Positions 15,602 to 24,536 of a DNA stretch of 64,000 nt are shown here, piece by piece; within the stretch, counting starts at the first letter, position 1, and every line of letters starts with the position of its first letter. The position numbers and the translations under genes were made by a program. Under the pieces are notes generated by a model. That model was not told where the DNA came from and did not search any database. It saw only the letters and a program-made list of their open reading frames with translations. The stretch is from assembly GCA_964291465.2 (NCBI GenBank), contig OZ219941.1, positions 62,001 through 126,000 on the forward strand, read 5' to 3'. Source of the stretch: JAGWBJ01 sp964291465. Lineage in GTDB: Bacteria > Chloroflexota > Dehalococcoidia > Lucifugimonadales > JAGWBF01.

Positions 15602-17089
15602 CTACTCCACGCGCCTCATCTGGGGGAACAGCAGCGCGTCCCGGATGGTCGGCTGCCCCGTCAGCAGCATCACCAGCCGGTCGATGCCTACGCCCAGCCC
15701 GCCGGTTGGGGGCATGCCGTACTCCAGGGAGAGGAGGAAGTCCTCGTCCAGCCGGTCCACCTCCTCGTCCTTGTACTGCAGGCGCATCTCCTCCTGGTCC
15801 AGGAAGCGTTGCCGCTGCAGGTCCGGGTCGTTCAGCTCCGTGTAGGAGTTGGCTATCTCCATGCCCCCGGCGAAGGCCTCGAACCGCTCCACGTACCCCG
15901 GCGCGCCGGGCTTGGGCTTGGCCAGGGGCGACATCTCCTCGGGGTAGTCCATCAGGAAGGTCGGCTGCACCAGGTGGGGCTCCACGCGGGAGGACAGCAG
16001 CTTGTCCACCATGCGGCCCCAGCTCTCGTTGGCCCTCACCTCCACGCCCAGCTCCTTCAGGCGCGGGCCCAGGGTGGCCGTGGTGGAGCACTCCTCGATG
16101 TCCACTCCCGTCCGGCGGCGCACCTCCTCCCGGAGGGACACGCGCTCCCAGGGAGGGGCGAACTCGATGGCCCGGCCGTCGGCCTCCACCCGGGTCGTCC
16201 CCAGGGCCGCCGTGGCCGCGGCGGAGACCATCTCCTCCACCATGGACATGACGTCGTTGTAGTCTGCGTAGGCCTCGTAGCTCTCCAGCATGGTGAACTC
16301 GGGGTTGTGGTCCTGGTCCATCCCCTCGTTGCGGAACACCCGGCCCAGCTCGTACACCTTGTCGAACCCGCCCACGATGAGCCGCTTCAGGTACAGCTCC
16401 GTGGCGATGCGCAGGTACAGGTCCATGTCCAGGGAGTGGTGGTGGGTGGCGAAGGGCCGGGCCAGGGCGCCCGCGGCCACGGGGACCAGCACCGGCGTGT
16501 CGACCTCGGTGAAGCCCCGGCCGTCCAGGAAGGCCCGGATGGCGCTGATGATCCTGCTCCGGCGCTGGAACACCTGGCCCACCTCGGGGTTGGAGATCAG
16601 GTCGAGGTAGCGCTGGCGGTACCGCTGCTCCGTGTCCCGCAGTCCGTGCCACTTCTCGGGCATGGGCCTCAGGGACTTGGAGAGCAGCGTCAGCGACGTG
16701 GCCTCCACGGTGACCTCGCCCCTGCGGGTGCGGAAGACGGGCCCCGTCACCCCCAGGAAGTCCCCCAGGTCCAGCTCCCGCACCAGCGCGTACGCCTCTC
16801 CCAGGACGTCGCGTCGCAGGTGGGCCTGCACCCGGCCCGAGCCGTCCCGCAGGTCCAGGAAGGTGGCCTTGCCCATGCCCCGCAGGGACATGATGCGCCC
16901 GGCCACGGAGACGGGCTCGGTCCGGGCCTCGGCGCCGTCGTTGCGCTCCGCCTCCTCGAAGAGGGCCACGGCCCCGGCGGCGGAGCGGCTCCTGTGGTAG
17001 CGCGGCGGGTACGGGTCGACCCCAAGCTGGCGCAGGCGCTCCAGCTTCTGCCTGCGGCTGCGGAGGTGGTCTTCTCCTCTTTCGGGCAT
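15602..17089 (-). CDS. lysS: lysyl-tRNA synthetase (class II)
   Basis: A 495-residue class II LysRS. An N-terminal OB-fold anticodon-binding domain (VSVAGRIMSLRGMGKATFLD) is followed by the catalytic core with RYRQRYLDLI, motif 2 VFRNEGMDQDHNPEFTMLE and motif 3 GLGVGIDRLVMLLTG. The start ATG at 17089 gives MPERGEDHLRSRRQKLE, the usual length. The frame is open further upstream, but that sequence only overlaps greA in another frame. The order greA-lysS-serS forms one minus-strand translation-related cluster. Confidence 0.96.
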   Translation of the reverse strand: MPERGEDHLRSRRQKLERLRQLGVDPYPPRYHRSRSAAGAVALFEEAERNDGAEARTEPVSVAGRIMSLRGMGKATFLDLRDGSGRVQAHLRRDVLGEAYALVRELDLGDFLGVTGPVFRTRRGEVTVEATSLTLLSKSLRPMPEKWHGLRDTEQRYRQRYLDLISNPEVGQVFQRRSRIISAIRAFLDGRGFTEVDTPVLVPVAAGALARPFATHHHSLDMDLYLRIATELYLKRLIVGGFDKVYELGRVFRNEGMDQDHNPEFTMLESYEAYADYNDVMSMVEEMVSAAATAALGTTRVEADGRAIEFAPPWERVSLREEVRRRTGVDIEECSTTATLGPRLKELGVEVRANESWGRMVDKLLSSRVEPHLVQPTFLMDYPEEMSPLAKPKPGAPGYVERFEAFAGGMEIANSYTELNDPDLQRQRFLDQEEMRLQYKDEEVDRLDEDFLLSLEYGMPPTGGLGVGIDRLVMLLTGQPTIRDALLFPQMRRVE

Positions 17090-17187
17090 GGCTGTGAGAG
17101 AGTGTCGTTGTCGGCGGGAGGCGGCGGGCCCCAGGGCCGCCGGGGGGGCGTCCGGCGCGGTGAGCTGGGAGGCGGGCGGGGGCGGCG

Positions 17188-17658
17188 TCAGCGGATGGAG
17201 ACAACCTCGAGCTTGAGCTTGCCCGCGGGGGCGTTCACCTCGGCCACGTCGCCCACCCGCTTGCCCAGGAGGGCCTGGCCGATGGGGGACACGTTGGAGA
17301 TCTTTCCCTGGGCCGGGTCGGCCTCGGCGCTGCCTATTATGGTGTACTTGCCCTTCTTGCCCTTCTGGTTGACCACGGTGACCTCCGAGCCGATGTGGAC
17401 CACGTCCGAGGGGCCCGACGCGGAGGAGATGATCTCGGCGTTGTTGATGAGGCTGTCCAAGGTCATGATGCGCCCCTCGATGAATGCCTGCTCGTTCTTG
17501 GCCTCGTCGTACTCGGCGTTGTCCACGGTGCCGCCGATCTCCTTGGCCTTCTGGATCCTCTCGGCCACGGCCTGGCGGCGGTGGGTGCGAAGGGCCTCCA
17601 GCTCTGCCTTGAGGGTAACGAGTCCTTCGGGGGTCAGGTAAGTTGGCTGCGCCACCAC
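17188..17658 (-). CDS. greA: transcription elongation factor GreA
   Basis: GreA rescues backtracked RNA polymerase by stimulating transcript cleavage. The 156-residue protein has the N-terminal coiled coil (LTPEGLVTLKAELEALR) and the C-terminal FKBP-like domain ending SPIGQALLGKRVGDVAEV. The tip loop reads IGGTVDNAEYDEAKNEQAF. In the usual GreA tip (GDLxENAEY) the first acidic residue is D41; here that position is Gly and the second acidic residue is Asp, so cleavage activity may be altered. It lies 99 nt upstream of lysS. Confidence 0.93.
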   Translation of the reverse strand: MVAQPTYLTPEGLVTLKAELEALRTHRRQAVAERIQKAKEIGGTVDNAEYDEAKNEQAFIEGRIMTLDSLINNAEIISSASGPSDVVHIGSEVTVVNQKGKKGKYTIIGSAEADPAQGKISNVSPIGQALLGKRVGDVAEVNAPAGKLKLEVVSIR

Positions 17659-17800
17659 ATCCCTCCGGCGCGAAAAGACAAAAAGACTGAGGGGCCCGTC
17701 GAGCGGACTTCATCCCAGTCACCCGCATTCTAAACCACCTGCGGGGTCGTTGTAAAGCCGCCGTCGCCGGAGCCCAGGGTCTATTAATTCCTCGCGGATG

Positions 17801-17898
17801 CCATTGCGAGCGCAACGAGGAATCTCACGGTCCTCGGCGGCAGGAGTCGCGAATGGCATAAGATTCTTGGACTCCCCACTCCCCTCGGGGTGACAATC
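17801..17898. repeat. intergenic repeat of the CATTGCGAGCG type
   Basis: This segment begins CCATTGCGAGCGCAACGAGG, includes AATCTC and GATTCTTGGACTCC, and ends CCTCGGGGTGACAAT. It resembles the widespread interspersed repeats built on a cattgcgag...gattctt core. It abuts the CATTCCCGCG repeat at 17899. The whole stretch 17659-18069 carries repeats and no gene. Confidence 0.45.
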
Positions 17899-18018
17899 GT
17901 CATTCCCGCGGACGCGGGAATCCATGTCGGGGGCCTTGGACCTCTCGCCCTCGTATCAAGTACGAGGACATGCTTTCGCGGGAGTGACGGAGGGAGTGCT
18001 GCGAGGCGATTTTCAGAG
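17899..18018. repeat. CATTCCCGCG hairpin repeat, copy 2
   Basis: Begins GTCATTCCCGCGGACGCGGG, continues through a GGCCTTGGAC segment and ends CTTTCGCGGGAGTGACGGAG followed by a GATTTTCAG tail. The first hairpin and the last part match copy 3 at 44139-44232 nearly base for base, so the element is composite with two hairpins. It lies just upstream of the phosphotransferase gene. Confidence 0.7.
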
Positions 18019-18069
18019 TGGGGGAGGCCGCCGTTGACGGCGTGGGGATTTGATGACATAGTGCGTGGG

Positions 18070-19173
18070 ATGACACTGTTGACTATTCCCGCCTGTGTGG
18101 AGGAGATCACGCCCGAGTGGCTGACCCGGGCGCTGCGCTCCAGGGGGCGGGGCGACTCCGCCTCGGTGACCTCCTGCCGCTGGGAGGCGGTGGGAGAAGG
18201 GAAGGGGTTCGTGAGCCAGGTGGTGCGGCTGAGTGTGGAGTACGACGGCGACGGACACCACGAGGGCCTCCCCCGCACGATGATAGCCAAGCTGCCGTCC
18301 CCGTCCCCGGAGATCGAGGCCCTTACGACCCTCCTGGGCGACTACCAGCGTGAGACCAGGTTCTACGAAGAGGCGGCCTCGCGGGTCGCCGTCGAGACGC
18401 CCGAATGCTACTACAGCGCGGTGGACCCGGGGACGGGGCGCACGATCCTGCTCATCGAGGACCTGTCCCAGGCCCGCCTGGGGGACAGTGTGGCCGGCTG
18501 CTCCATGGCCGAGGCCCGGTTGGTGGTCCGCCGGCTGGCGCGGCTCCAGGCGCCGTGGTGGGACGCTGCCGTCCTGGACCGGCTGGACTGGATGCCACTG
18601 AAGACCGCCGACACCGCGGCCTACCGGGAGACGTACTCCCAGGCGTGGTCCATGCTGGCGCGCAAGGCCGGCGGCGGCATGCCCGACCACCTGGCGGGGG
18701 TCGCGGGGCGGCTGGAGGCCCACATACCCGAGATAAGGGGCCGGCTGAGCGACCATCCCCGCACGATAGTCCACGGCGACTACCGCCTGGACAACCTGCT
18801 GTTCGGCTCCCGGGACGGCCGCGCCACGGTCATCGTGTTCGACTGGGAGTTCTGCACCCGGGGCAGGGGGACCTACGACCTGGCCACGTTCATCGCCGAG
18901 GCGTTCCCGCCGGAGGTGCGCAGGGAGGAGGAGGCGGGTCTGCTGCGCCTCTACCACTCGGCCCTGCTGGAGAACGGGGTGCGGGGCTACTCCTACGACC
19001 AGTGCCTGCTGGACTACAGGTTCTCCATGCTCGACCTGCTGCTCTTCTGGATAGTGGTGGGCGGGTACTGCGACTTCGGCGACCAGCGGGCCACACGGTA
19101 CCTGCACAACACCATGGAGCGGTTCAGCGCGGCGATAGCCGACCACGGCTCCGTCGGGCTTCTATACGCCTAG
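18070..19173 (+). CDS. aminoglycoside-phosphotransferase-fold kinase
   Basis: A 367-residue protein of the APH/choline-kinase/ecdysteroid-kinase-like fold. The catalytic loop IVHGDYRLDNLLF has H235 and D237, and the metal-binding DW of VIVFDWEF begins at D258. An ATP lid of the form LIEDLSQ lies in the N-lobe. The substrate is unknown; such kinases in environmental bacteria are usually annotated only as phosphotransferase family. I chose the ATG at 18070; the frame extends upstream through repeat sequence. The next gene, an oxidoreductase, begins 19 nt downstream, so the two are probably co-transcribed. Confidence 0.85.
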   Translation: MTLLTIPACVEEITPEWLTRALRSRGRGDSASVTSCRWEAVGEGKGFVSQVVRLSVEYDGDGHHEGLPRTMIAKLPSPSPEIEALTTLLGDYQRETRFYEEAASRVAVETPECYYSAVDPGTGRTILLIEDLSQARLGDSVAGCSMAEARLVVRRLARLQAPWWDAAVLDRLDWMPLKTADTAAYRETYSQAWSMLARKAGGGMPDHLAGVAGRLEAHIPEIRGRLSDHPRTIVHGDYRLDNLLFGSRDGRATVIVFDWEFCTRGRGTYDLATFIAEAFPPEVRREEEAGLLRLYHSALLENGVRGYSYDQCLLDYRFSMLDLLLFWIVVGGYCDFGDQRATRYLHNTMERFSAAIADHGSVGLLYA

Positions 19174-19192
19174 TCTGTATGGAGGTGACCTC

Positions 19193-20236
19193 TTGGCATT
19201 AGGATGGGCCATCGTCAGTCCGGGGCACTACCCCGAATACACCTTCGCTCCCAGCATCAGGTCGGCCGAGGACGCGGAGCTGGTGGCCGTGTGCAGCCGG
19301 GACATGGGCCGGGCCGAGGCCTTCGCCCAGCGCCACGGGGCCGCGGCGGCCTACGACTCGGTGGACGAGCTGGTGAAGGACCCGCGGGTGGACGTGGTGT
19401 TCATCGCGTCTCCCAACCACCTTCACGCCCCCTACACGAAGACCGCGGCCCGGGCGGGAAAGCACGTGCTGTGCGAGAAGCCCATGGCCCTGACGGCGCA
19501 GGACGCCGCCGACATGATACGGGTCTGCCGCGCAAACGATGTGAAGCTGGGCCTGGGGTTCGAGTCGGTCCACCATCCCGCCATGAAGAAGGCCAGGGAG
19601 CTGGTCGCGGGCGGCGTGGTGGGCACCGCGACCCTGGTCCAGGCCCAGTACGGCGGCGGCGTCCGGGGGGAGGTGGCGCCCCCGGCCCGCAGCGGGGGGC
19701 TCAACGACTGGTGGAGCACCCCCGAGATGGTGGGCGGGGCCTCGGCCATGATGGCCCTGGGCGTGCACGGGGTAAACGCCCTGCGGTTCGTCCTGGACCA
19801 GGAGGTGGTGGAGGTGACGGCCATGACGGACGGCCACACCCCAGAGCAGCCGCTGGAGGCCCTGGCGACGCTGCTGCTGCGCTTCGAGGGCGGGCCCATC
19901 GGGATGATCGTCTGCGGCCGCAGGACTCCCGACCTGAAAGCCGGCGCGGTGGTCTACGGCAGCGACGGCAGGATAGTGATGGAGGGCACCACCGGGCAGC
20001 ATATCCAGGGCAGGCTGGAGGTGGTGAGCGAGACGGTGAACAGCGCCGACGAGTACGAGTACCGGGAGATGGGAACGACCATAGGCGAGGTGGAGGCGTT
20101 CAACCGGGCGGTGCGCGAGGACACGGAGCCCTGCTCCTCGGGGGTGGACGGCCTGCGGGTGGTGGAGGTGACCAGCGCCATGATCGAGTCGGCCACCACG
20201 AAGAGGGCCGTGAGGGTGGAGCGGACGGCGGTGTAG
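19193..20236 (+). CDS. Gfo/Idh/MocA-family NAD(P)-dependent oxidoreductase
   Basis: A 347-residue dehydrogenase. The N-terminal Rossmann fold (LGWAIVSPGHYPEYTFAPSI) lacks the usual GxGxxG but keeps SPNHLHAPYTKTAARAGKHV and the EKP motif at residues 95-97. The C-terminal domain has the family's alpha/beta substrate fold. Members oxidise sugars, inositols or reduce biliverdin-like compounds; the substrate cannot be deduced. The start is TTG at 19193 with GGAGGTG 7 nt upstream. It probably forms an operon with the upstream kinase. Confidence 0.88.
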   Translation: MALGWAIVSPGHYPEYTFAPSIRSAEDAELVAVCSRDMGRAEAFAQRHGAAAAYDSVDELVKDPRVDVVFIASPNHLHAPYTKTAARAGKHVLCEKPMALTAQDAADMIRVCRANDVKLGLGFESVHHPAMKKARELVAGGVVGTATLVQAQYGGGVRGEVAPPARSGGLNDWWSTPEMVGGASAMMALGVHGVNALRFVLDQEVVEVTAMTDGHTPEQPLEALATLLLRFEGGPIGMIVCGRRTPDLKAGAVVYGSDGRIVMEGTTGQHIQGRLEVVSETVNSADEYEYREMGTTIGEVEAFNRAVREDTEPCSSGVDGLRVVEVTSAMIESATTKRAVRVERTAV

Positions 20237-20285
20237 GCAATGCGTCCACTGAGAGCAGGCCCTCAAGGCGAGTCGTAAGGCGGGG

Positions 20286-21065
20286 ATGAGCGGAGTGGTC
20301 CTGCCGAGAAGACAATTCTTGAAGATGACGGGCCTGTCGTTTGTCGCGGCAGTGCTAGCGGGTTGCGGCATTCGGGACCCCGTTGCGTCCAGCAACCAGA
20401 CACAGACACCGACGCCAGCAAGTCCCACCCAAGCACCAACTCGCGCTGCGGCAGGCACTTCGATGTTGCCCATACCGGTCGAAGACACGCCCGTCTGCGT
20501 GCTGACACCTCAGGCGACCGAGGGACCGTTCTACTTCAACCCGAACCAGATACGACAGAACATCGTCGAGGACCGTGTCGGCGCGCCGCTGCGGATGGCT
20601 GTCCGCGTCATGAGAGTGGACGATGGCTGCGCACCCTTGAAGGACGCTCTCGTGGACCTGTGGCACGCCGACGCCGGAGGGGTCTACTCGGGGTATCCCA
20701 GGCAACTCGGCGGACTTGACACGTCCGGCGAGACTTTCCTTCGGGGCGTACAGATGACTGACGCCGACGGCATCGCCCTATTCGACACCATCTATCCGGG
20801 CTGGTACCCGGGGCGTACCGTGCATATCCACTTCAAGGCCCACTACGGGAGTAATACATACGTAACCTCTCAGTTCTACTTCCCGGACGACTTCACCGAC
20901 CACGTGTACAGCCGCACGCCTTACCGTGACCGGCCCGATCGCACGACGCGCAATGCGAACGACTCCGTGCTGCGGGGCGATCCCGCGGAGAGCAACCTGC
21001 TCGCATCGGTTACGGAGGATGGCGATGGCTACTTCGGCACAATCACCATCGGGGTAACCGTCTAG
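20286..21065 (+). CDS. intradiol ring-cleavage dioxygenase-like lipoprotein
   Basis: A 259-residue exported protein. The N-terminus has RRQFLKMTG, a Tat-like start, and a lipobox LAGC at about residue 27, followed by a Thr/Pro-rich linker. The body resembles protocatechuate 3,4-dioxygenase beta chains: ATEGPFYF, VDLWHADAGGVYSGY and GWYPGRTVHIHFK. The Fe(III) ligands would be Y134, Y174, H180 and H182. It is probably a secreted aromatic-diol dioxygenase, or an intradiol-fold protein of another role. Codon use is less GC-biased than upstream genes, as in the next gene, so the pair may have arrived together. Confidence 0.85.
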   Translation: MSGVVLPRRQFLKMTGLSFVAAVLAGCGIRDPVASSNQTQTPTPASPTQAPTRAAAGTSMLPIPVEDTPVCVLTPQATEGPFYFNPNQIRQNIVEDRVGAPLRMAVRVMRVDDGCAPLKDALVDLWHADAGGVYSGYPRQLGGLDTSGETFLRGVQMTDADGIALFDTIYPGWYPGRTVHIHFKAHYGSNTYVTSQFYFPDDFTDHVYSRTPYRDRPDRTTRNANDSVLRGDPAESNLLASVTEDGDGYFGTITIGVTV

Positions 21066-21138
21066 CGGAGATTCGTCACTGCCCCAGACCACTGATTCCG
21101 GCCCCGTTCAGGACCCCGCGCGCATAATCAGCCTCGAT

Positions 21139-22224
21139 TTGATACGTGGGGTTGCGGTGCTCGGCATTCTGTTGATGAACGCCGTCTACTTCAAGTTCGG
21201 CAGTGCGCCTTACTTCAACTTGAGGGCGGGCGGCTCGGAGACGTGGTTCGACTGGACTGTCGGCATCTTCGGCGAGGTGTTCGTCGATCAGAAGTTCATG
21301 GGGCTGTTTTCGCTGCTGTTCGGCGCGGGAATGATCCTCTTCATCGACCGCGCCAGCGAAAAAGGCAGGCGTGCGGTCTGGCTGAACCTGTGGCGAAACG
21401 GGCTGCTGCTCCTCATCGGCATTCTGCATGCACTTTTGGGGGAAGGCGATGTGCTTATCGTCTACGCAATTTCGTCGGTTTTCCTGATCGCCCTTCGAAA
21501 ACTGCCGGACCGGGCGCTCATAGCGGTTGGAGTTGCCGTATTCGCGCTGTCAATCGGCACCGGGTTACTTACGCAGAACATCGCCAACACGACCGACGTA
21601 TCTCTTTCCGGCCTCTGGGCGCCGGGCGAACTGGCGGATGACGAGCCACTTACGTTCCTGTTCCTGATGGGATTCTTGCTGCGCGCATTGGGGCTGATCC
21701 TGGTCGGCGCCGGTCTGTACCGCATGGGTTTCATGAATGGCGGCCTTCCTGAGAGGACCTATCGGCTGACCGCTATCGCCGGTATTGCTATCGGCTTGCC
21801 GCTCGCCGTCGCGGGCGTCGTCGTCACCGCGGTCAGCGATTACTCCCGCGAGATCGCCTTTGTCGGCCAAGTCCCCAACACGATCGGCACGATTCCATTC
21901 TCGTTGGCATATATGAGCCTCATAATCCTGTGGAACAACCGGGCGGACAACTGGCTGAAGGAGCGCCTGCGGGCTGTCGGCAGGATGGCCTTGACGAACT
22001 ACCTGACGCAGACGGTGATCGGCGTGCTGGTCTTGACGGTCCTGCTGGGCGACGTCGACTTCGTGAACCGGGGGCTAGTGCTGGTGTTTGTGATCGCGGT
22101 GTGGGCCCTGCAGTTGTGGTGGTCGCAGGCGTGGATGGGCCGCTTTCTGTTCGGGCCCACCGAGTGGCTCTGGCGAGTCGCTACATATCGAAGCGGACAG
22201 CCGCTCCGCCGCCCCGGAGACTAG
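21139..22224 (+). CDS. DUF418 (YeiB-like) multi-pass membrane protein
   Basis: At least 361 residues with about nine or ten hydrophobic helices. The DUF418 signature is visible at the start (LIRGVAVLGILLMNAV), the middle (FSLLFGAGMILFIDRA) and the C-terminus (VGRMALTNYLTQTVIGVL, WWSQAWMGRFLFGPTEWLWR). Function is unknown. The start is doubtful: family members begin RIISLDLIRGVAV, and the codons for RIISLD lie just upstream in frame without ATG, GTG or TTG. Either TTG 21139 is used, or a CTG at 21079 with CGGAG upstream. The 3' end overlaps the convergent oxidoreductase gene by 4 nt. Confidence 0.85.
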   Translation: MIRGVAVLGILLMNAVYFKFGSAPYFNLRAGGSETWFDWTVGIFGEVFVDQKFMGLFSLLFGAGMILFIDRASEKGRRAVWLNLWRNGLLLLIGILHALLGEGDVLIVYAISSVFLIALRKLPDRALIAVGVAVFALSIGTGLLTQNIANTTDVSLSGLWAPGELADDEPLTFLFLMGFLLRALGLILVGAGLYRMGFMNGGLPERTYRLTAIAGIAIGLPLAVAGVVVTAVSDYSREIAFVGQVPNTIGTIPFSLAYMSLIILWNNRADNWLKERLRAVGRMALTNYLTQTVIGVLVLTVLLGDVDFVNRGLVLVFVIAVWALQLWWSQAWMGRFLFGPTEWLWRVATYRSGQPLRRPGD

Positions 22225-23429
22225 GGGGCCTTCTCGAAGGGGCCCGGCAGCTCCAGCTCGTCCCCGATCTCCCTGAGGGCGGGCAGCACCTCCTGGCCCA
22301 TGAGCTCCAGGCACCGCATGGTGTCCCCGTGGCTGATGGAGCCGTCGTTGGTCCAGACGCCCAGGATGCCGGGCCGCACGCTGGCCAGGACCTCCCGGAG
22401 CTGCTCGATCACCGTGTCGGGGCTGCCGATGATCATCCTGCGGGATGCCAGGATCTCCTCGTAGCCCGCGGAGTCCAGCCCGCCCCCTTTGCGGAAGGGG
22501 TCCTGGGAGACCCGCTTCATCAGCTCGAAGTAGCGGGGGTCGCGGCTGCTGTAGCCCACGGGGGCCATGTAGTGGCGGGGCATGGGTATCCTGCCCACGC
22601 CCACGTTGCCCACCAGGAAGCCCTTCCCCACCTCCCGGGCCTTCTCGTCGGTGTCCTGGACGTGGATACGCAGCAGGTAGCCGAAGTGCTGGGGGCCCGC
22701 CTCGTACCCGTGCTCCCGGGCGGTCTCGGCGTATATCTCCTTCATCCCCCGAGTGGCCTCGCCGTCGGTTTCCAGGAACACGTAGGGGTAGTGGTGCTCG
22801 GCGCACCATATGAGCGTCTCCGGGCTGCCCTGGCCGGGGACCCAGATGGGCGGGTGGGGCTTCTGGAGGGGCAGCTCGAAGGGGTTCACCACGCGGAAGT
22901 GGTAGTGGTTGCCCTCCCATCGGAAGGGGCCGGGGGTTGTCCAGGTCTTGATGATCAGGTCGTGGGCCTCCTCGAACCGCTCCCGGTTGTAGACGGGGTT
23001 GGTGTTGGTGGCCAGGGTCTCCACCCCGGTGCCCCGGACGAAGCCCGAGACCAGGCGGCCCCGGGAGATCATGTCGATCTCGGCCAGCTCTTCGGCCAGG
23101 CGTATGGGGTTGTCGAAGATGGGGAGGGGGTTGCCCAGCAGGACGATCTTGGGCTTGCTGGTGGCCCGGGCCAGGATCGCTGCCTCCAGGTTCATGGCCG
23201 CGCCGAGGCAGGTGGGCGTGTTGTGATGCTCGTTGAGCATCAGCCCGTCGAAGCCCACCTCCTCGCAGTACTCGTACTCGTCCAGGTACTCGTTGTACAG
23301 GTCGGCGCCCCTACGGGGGTCGAAGTGGGAGTTGGAGAAGGTGAGGCGCACCGCCTGGTTGGGGCTTCTCCTCACGTCGTCCTCGGTGTAGTGGACGTAG
23401 GCGCGCTCGGTGAACCTCATCAGGAACAT
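22221..23429 (-). CDS. LLM-class flavin-dependent oxidoreductase
   Basis: A 402-residue bacterial-luciferase-like TIM-barrel enzyme that uses FMN or F420. Family features: EEVGFDGLMLNEHHNTPTC, LGNPLPIFDNPIRLAEE, DMISRGRLVSGFVRGTG, and the C-terminal GSPDTVIEQL. The substrate is unknown. Expansion of such monooxygenases is typical of SAR202-type Chloroflexota. A second, distinct member lies just upstream in the same direction (start 24498), so the two are probably co-transcribed. Confidence 0.92.
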   Translation of the reverse strand: MFLMRFTERAYVHYTEDDVRRSPNQAVRLTFSNSHFDPRRGADLYNEYLDEYEYCEEVGFDGLMLNEHHNTPTCLGAAMNLEAAILARATSKPKIVLLGNPLPIFDNPIRLAEELAEIDMISRGRLVSGFVRGTGVETLATNTNPVYNRERFEEAHDLIIKTWTTPGPFRWEGNHYHFRVVNPFELPLQKPHPPIWVPGQGSPETLIWCAEHHYPYVFLETDGEATRGMKEIYAETAREHGYEAGPQHFGYLLRIHVQDTDEKAREVGKGFLVGNVGVGRIPMPRHYMAPVGYSSRDPRYFELMKRVSQDPFRKGGGLDSAGYEEILASRRMIIGSPDTVIEQLREVLASVRPGILGVWTNDGSISHGDTMRCLELMGQEVLPALREIGDELELPGPFEKAP

Positions 23430-23502
23430 GGGAAGGCCTCCTTAGCTGGGTCCGCGGGCCCCGTGGACGGTATCGCCGTCGTGACCGACGGGCGGCGCCG
23501 GG

Positions 23503-24498
23503 CTACTGGGCGAAGGCGTCGATGACGGCGCGGAAGGTCGCCATGGCGTCGTCCCCCTGCACGAAGGGGGCCACCACGGGCATCCGCAGGCCCGTGGCGC
23601 GGAGGGCGTCGACCCTCCTCCTGCACTCCTCGGCCGAGCCCACGACCGCCAGCTCATCCAGCATGGCGTCGGTCACGAGGTCCGCCGCGCCCTGCGCGTC
23701 GCCCCGGGCCAGGGCTGCGGAGATGGCGGCGGCCTCGCCGGCGAAGCCCCGCTGCTCGAAGTACCGCACGTAGTAGTCCATGGTGAAGTAGTAGGCGATG
23801 CGGCGCCTCAGCCACGGCTTGGCCGCCTCCACGTCGTCCACCACGGCGGTCCGCACGTAGCAGGCGACGTCGACGTCGGAGGGGTCGCGGCCGGCCTTTT
23901 CGGCCCCCCGGCGCAGATGCCCCACGGCCTGCTCCAGGTACTCGGGCGTGGCCCAGTTGAGCAGGACGCCGTCGGCGATCTCTCCCGCCATCTCGACCAT
24001 CTGGGGCCTGAGGGCCGCCAGGTATATGGGCAGGTCGGGCCGGAGGGGGTCGAAACCCAGCTTGCTTCCCCGGGGCGTGTACACCCTGCCGTCGTAGGTG
24101 ACCGGCTCCCCGGAGAGGAGGGCGCGGACGATGTGCACCGTCTCGCGCATGCGGGTCATGGGGCGGTCGAAGGGGATGCCGTGGCCCCCTTCGACGGGCG
24201 CCCTGTGCCCCACGCCCAGGCCCAGGGTGAACCGGCCCCCGGAGATGGCGTCCACCGAGCCCGCGGCCATGGCCAGCAGGGTGGGGGTGCGGTGGTAGAT
24301 GGGGAGGATGCCCGTGGCCAGGGTGACGCGGCTGGTGTTGCAGGCGAAGGCGGCCAGGTGGGTCAGGGCCTCGCTGCCGGCGCCCTCGGGGAGCCAGACG
24401 CTCTCGAAGCCGCGGTTCTCGGCCAGCTTCGCCAGCTCTATGAGCTGGGCCGGGGTCAGGTGCGGGCCCGATTCCAGGCGGACTCCGATACGGGCCAT
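23503..24498 (-). CDS. LLM-class F420-type oxidoreductase
   Basis: A 331-residue luciferase-like enzyme of the methylenetetrahydromethanopterin-reductase-like branch. It starts MARIGVRLESG and has LAKLAENRGFESVWLPEGAG, ATGILPIYHRTPTLLAM, DAISGGRFTLGLGVGHRAPV and LPIYLAALRPQMVEMAGEIA. I chose the ATG at 24498, which is preceded by GAGGACCTGAC. It is probably F420-dependent by family resemblance, but the flavin cannot be fixed from sequence. It is the first gene of the LLM pair. Confidence 0.9.
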   Translation of the reverse strand: MARIGVRLESGPHLTPAQLIELAKLAENRGFESVWLPEGAGSEALTHLAAFACNTSRVTLATGILPIYHRTPTLLAMAAGSVDAISGGRFTLGLGVGHRAPVEGGHGIPFDRPMTRMRETVHIVRALLSGEPVTYDGRVYTPRGSKLGFDPLRPDLPIYLAALRPQMVEMAGEIADGVLLNWATPEYLEQAVGHLRRGAEKAGRDPSDVDVACYVRTAVVDDVEAAKPWLRRRIAYYFTMDYYVRYFEQRGFAGEAAAISAALARGDAQGAADLVTDAMLDELAVVGSAEECRRRVDALRATGLRMPVVAPFVQGDDAMATFRAVIDAFAQ

Positions 24499-24536
24499 GT
24501 CAGGTCCTCCTCGATGGTATTCCAGAGGCCAAGGGT

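Noticed and set aside
17719..18069. Open frames across the repeat region upstream of the phosphotransferase
   Set aside because: They run through palindromic repeats and only extend the kinase frame upstream of a better ATG at 18070.
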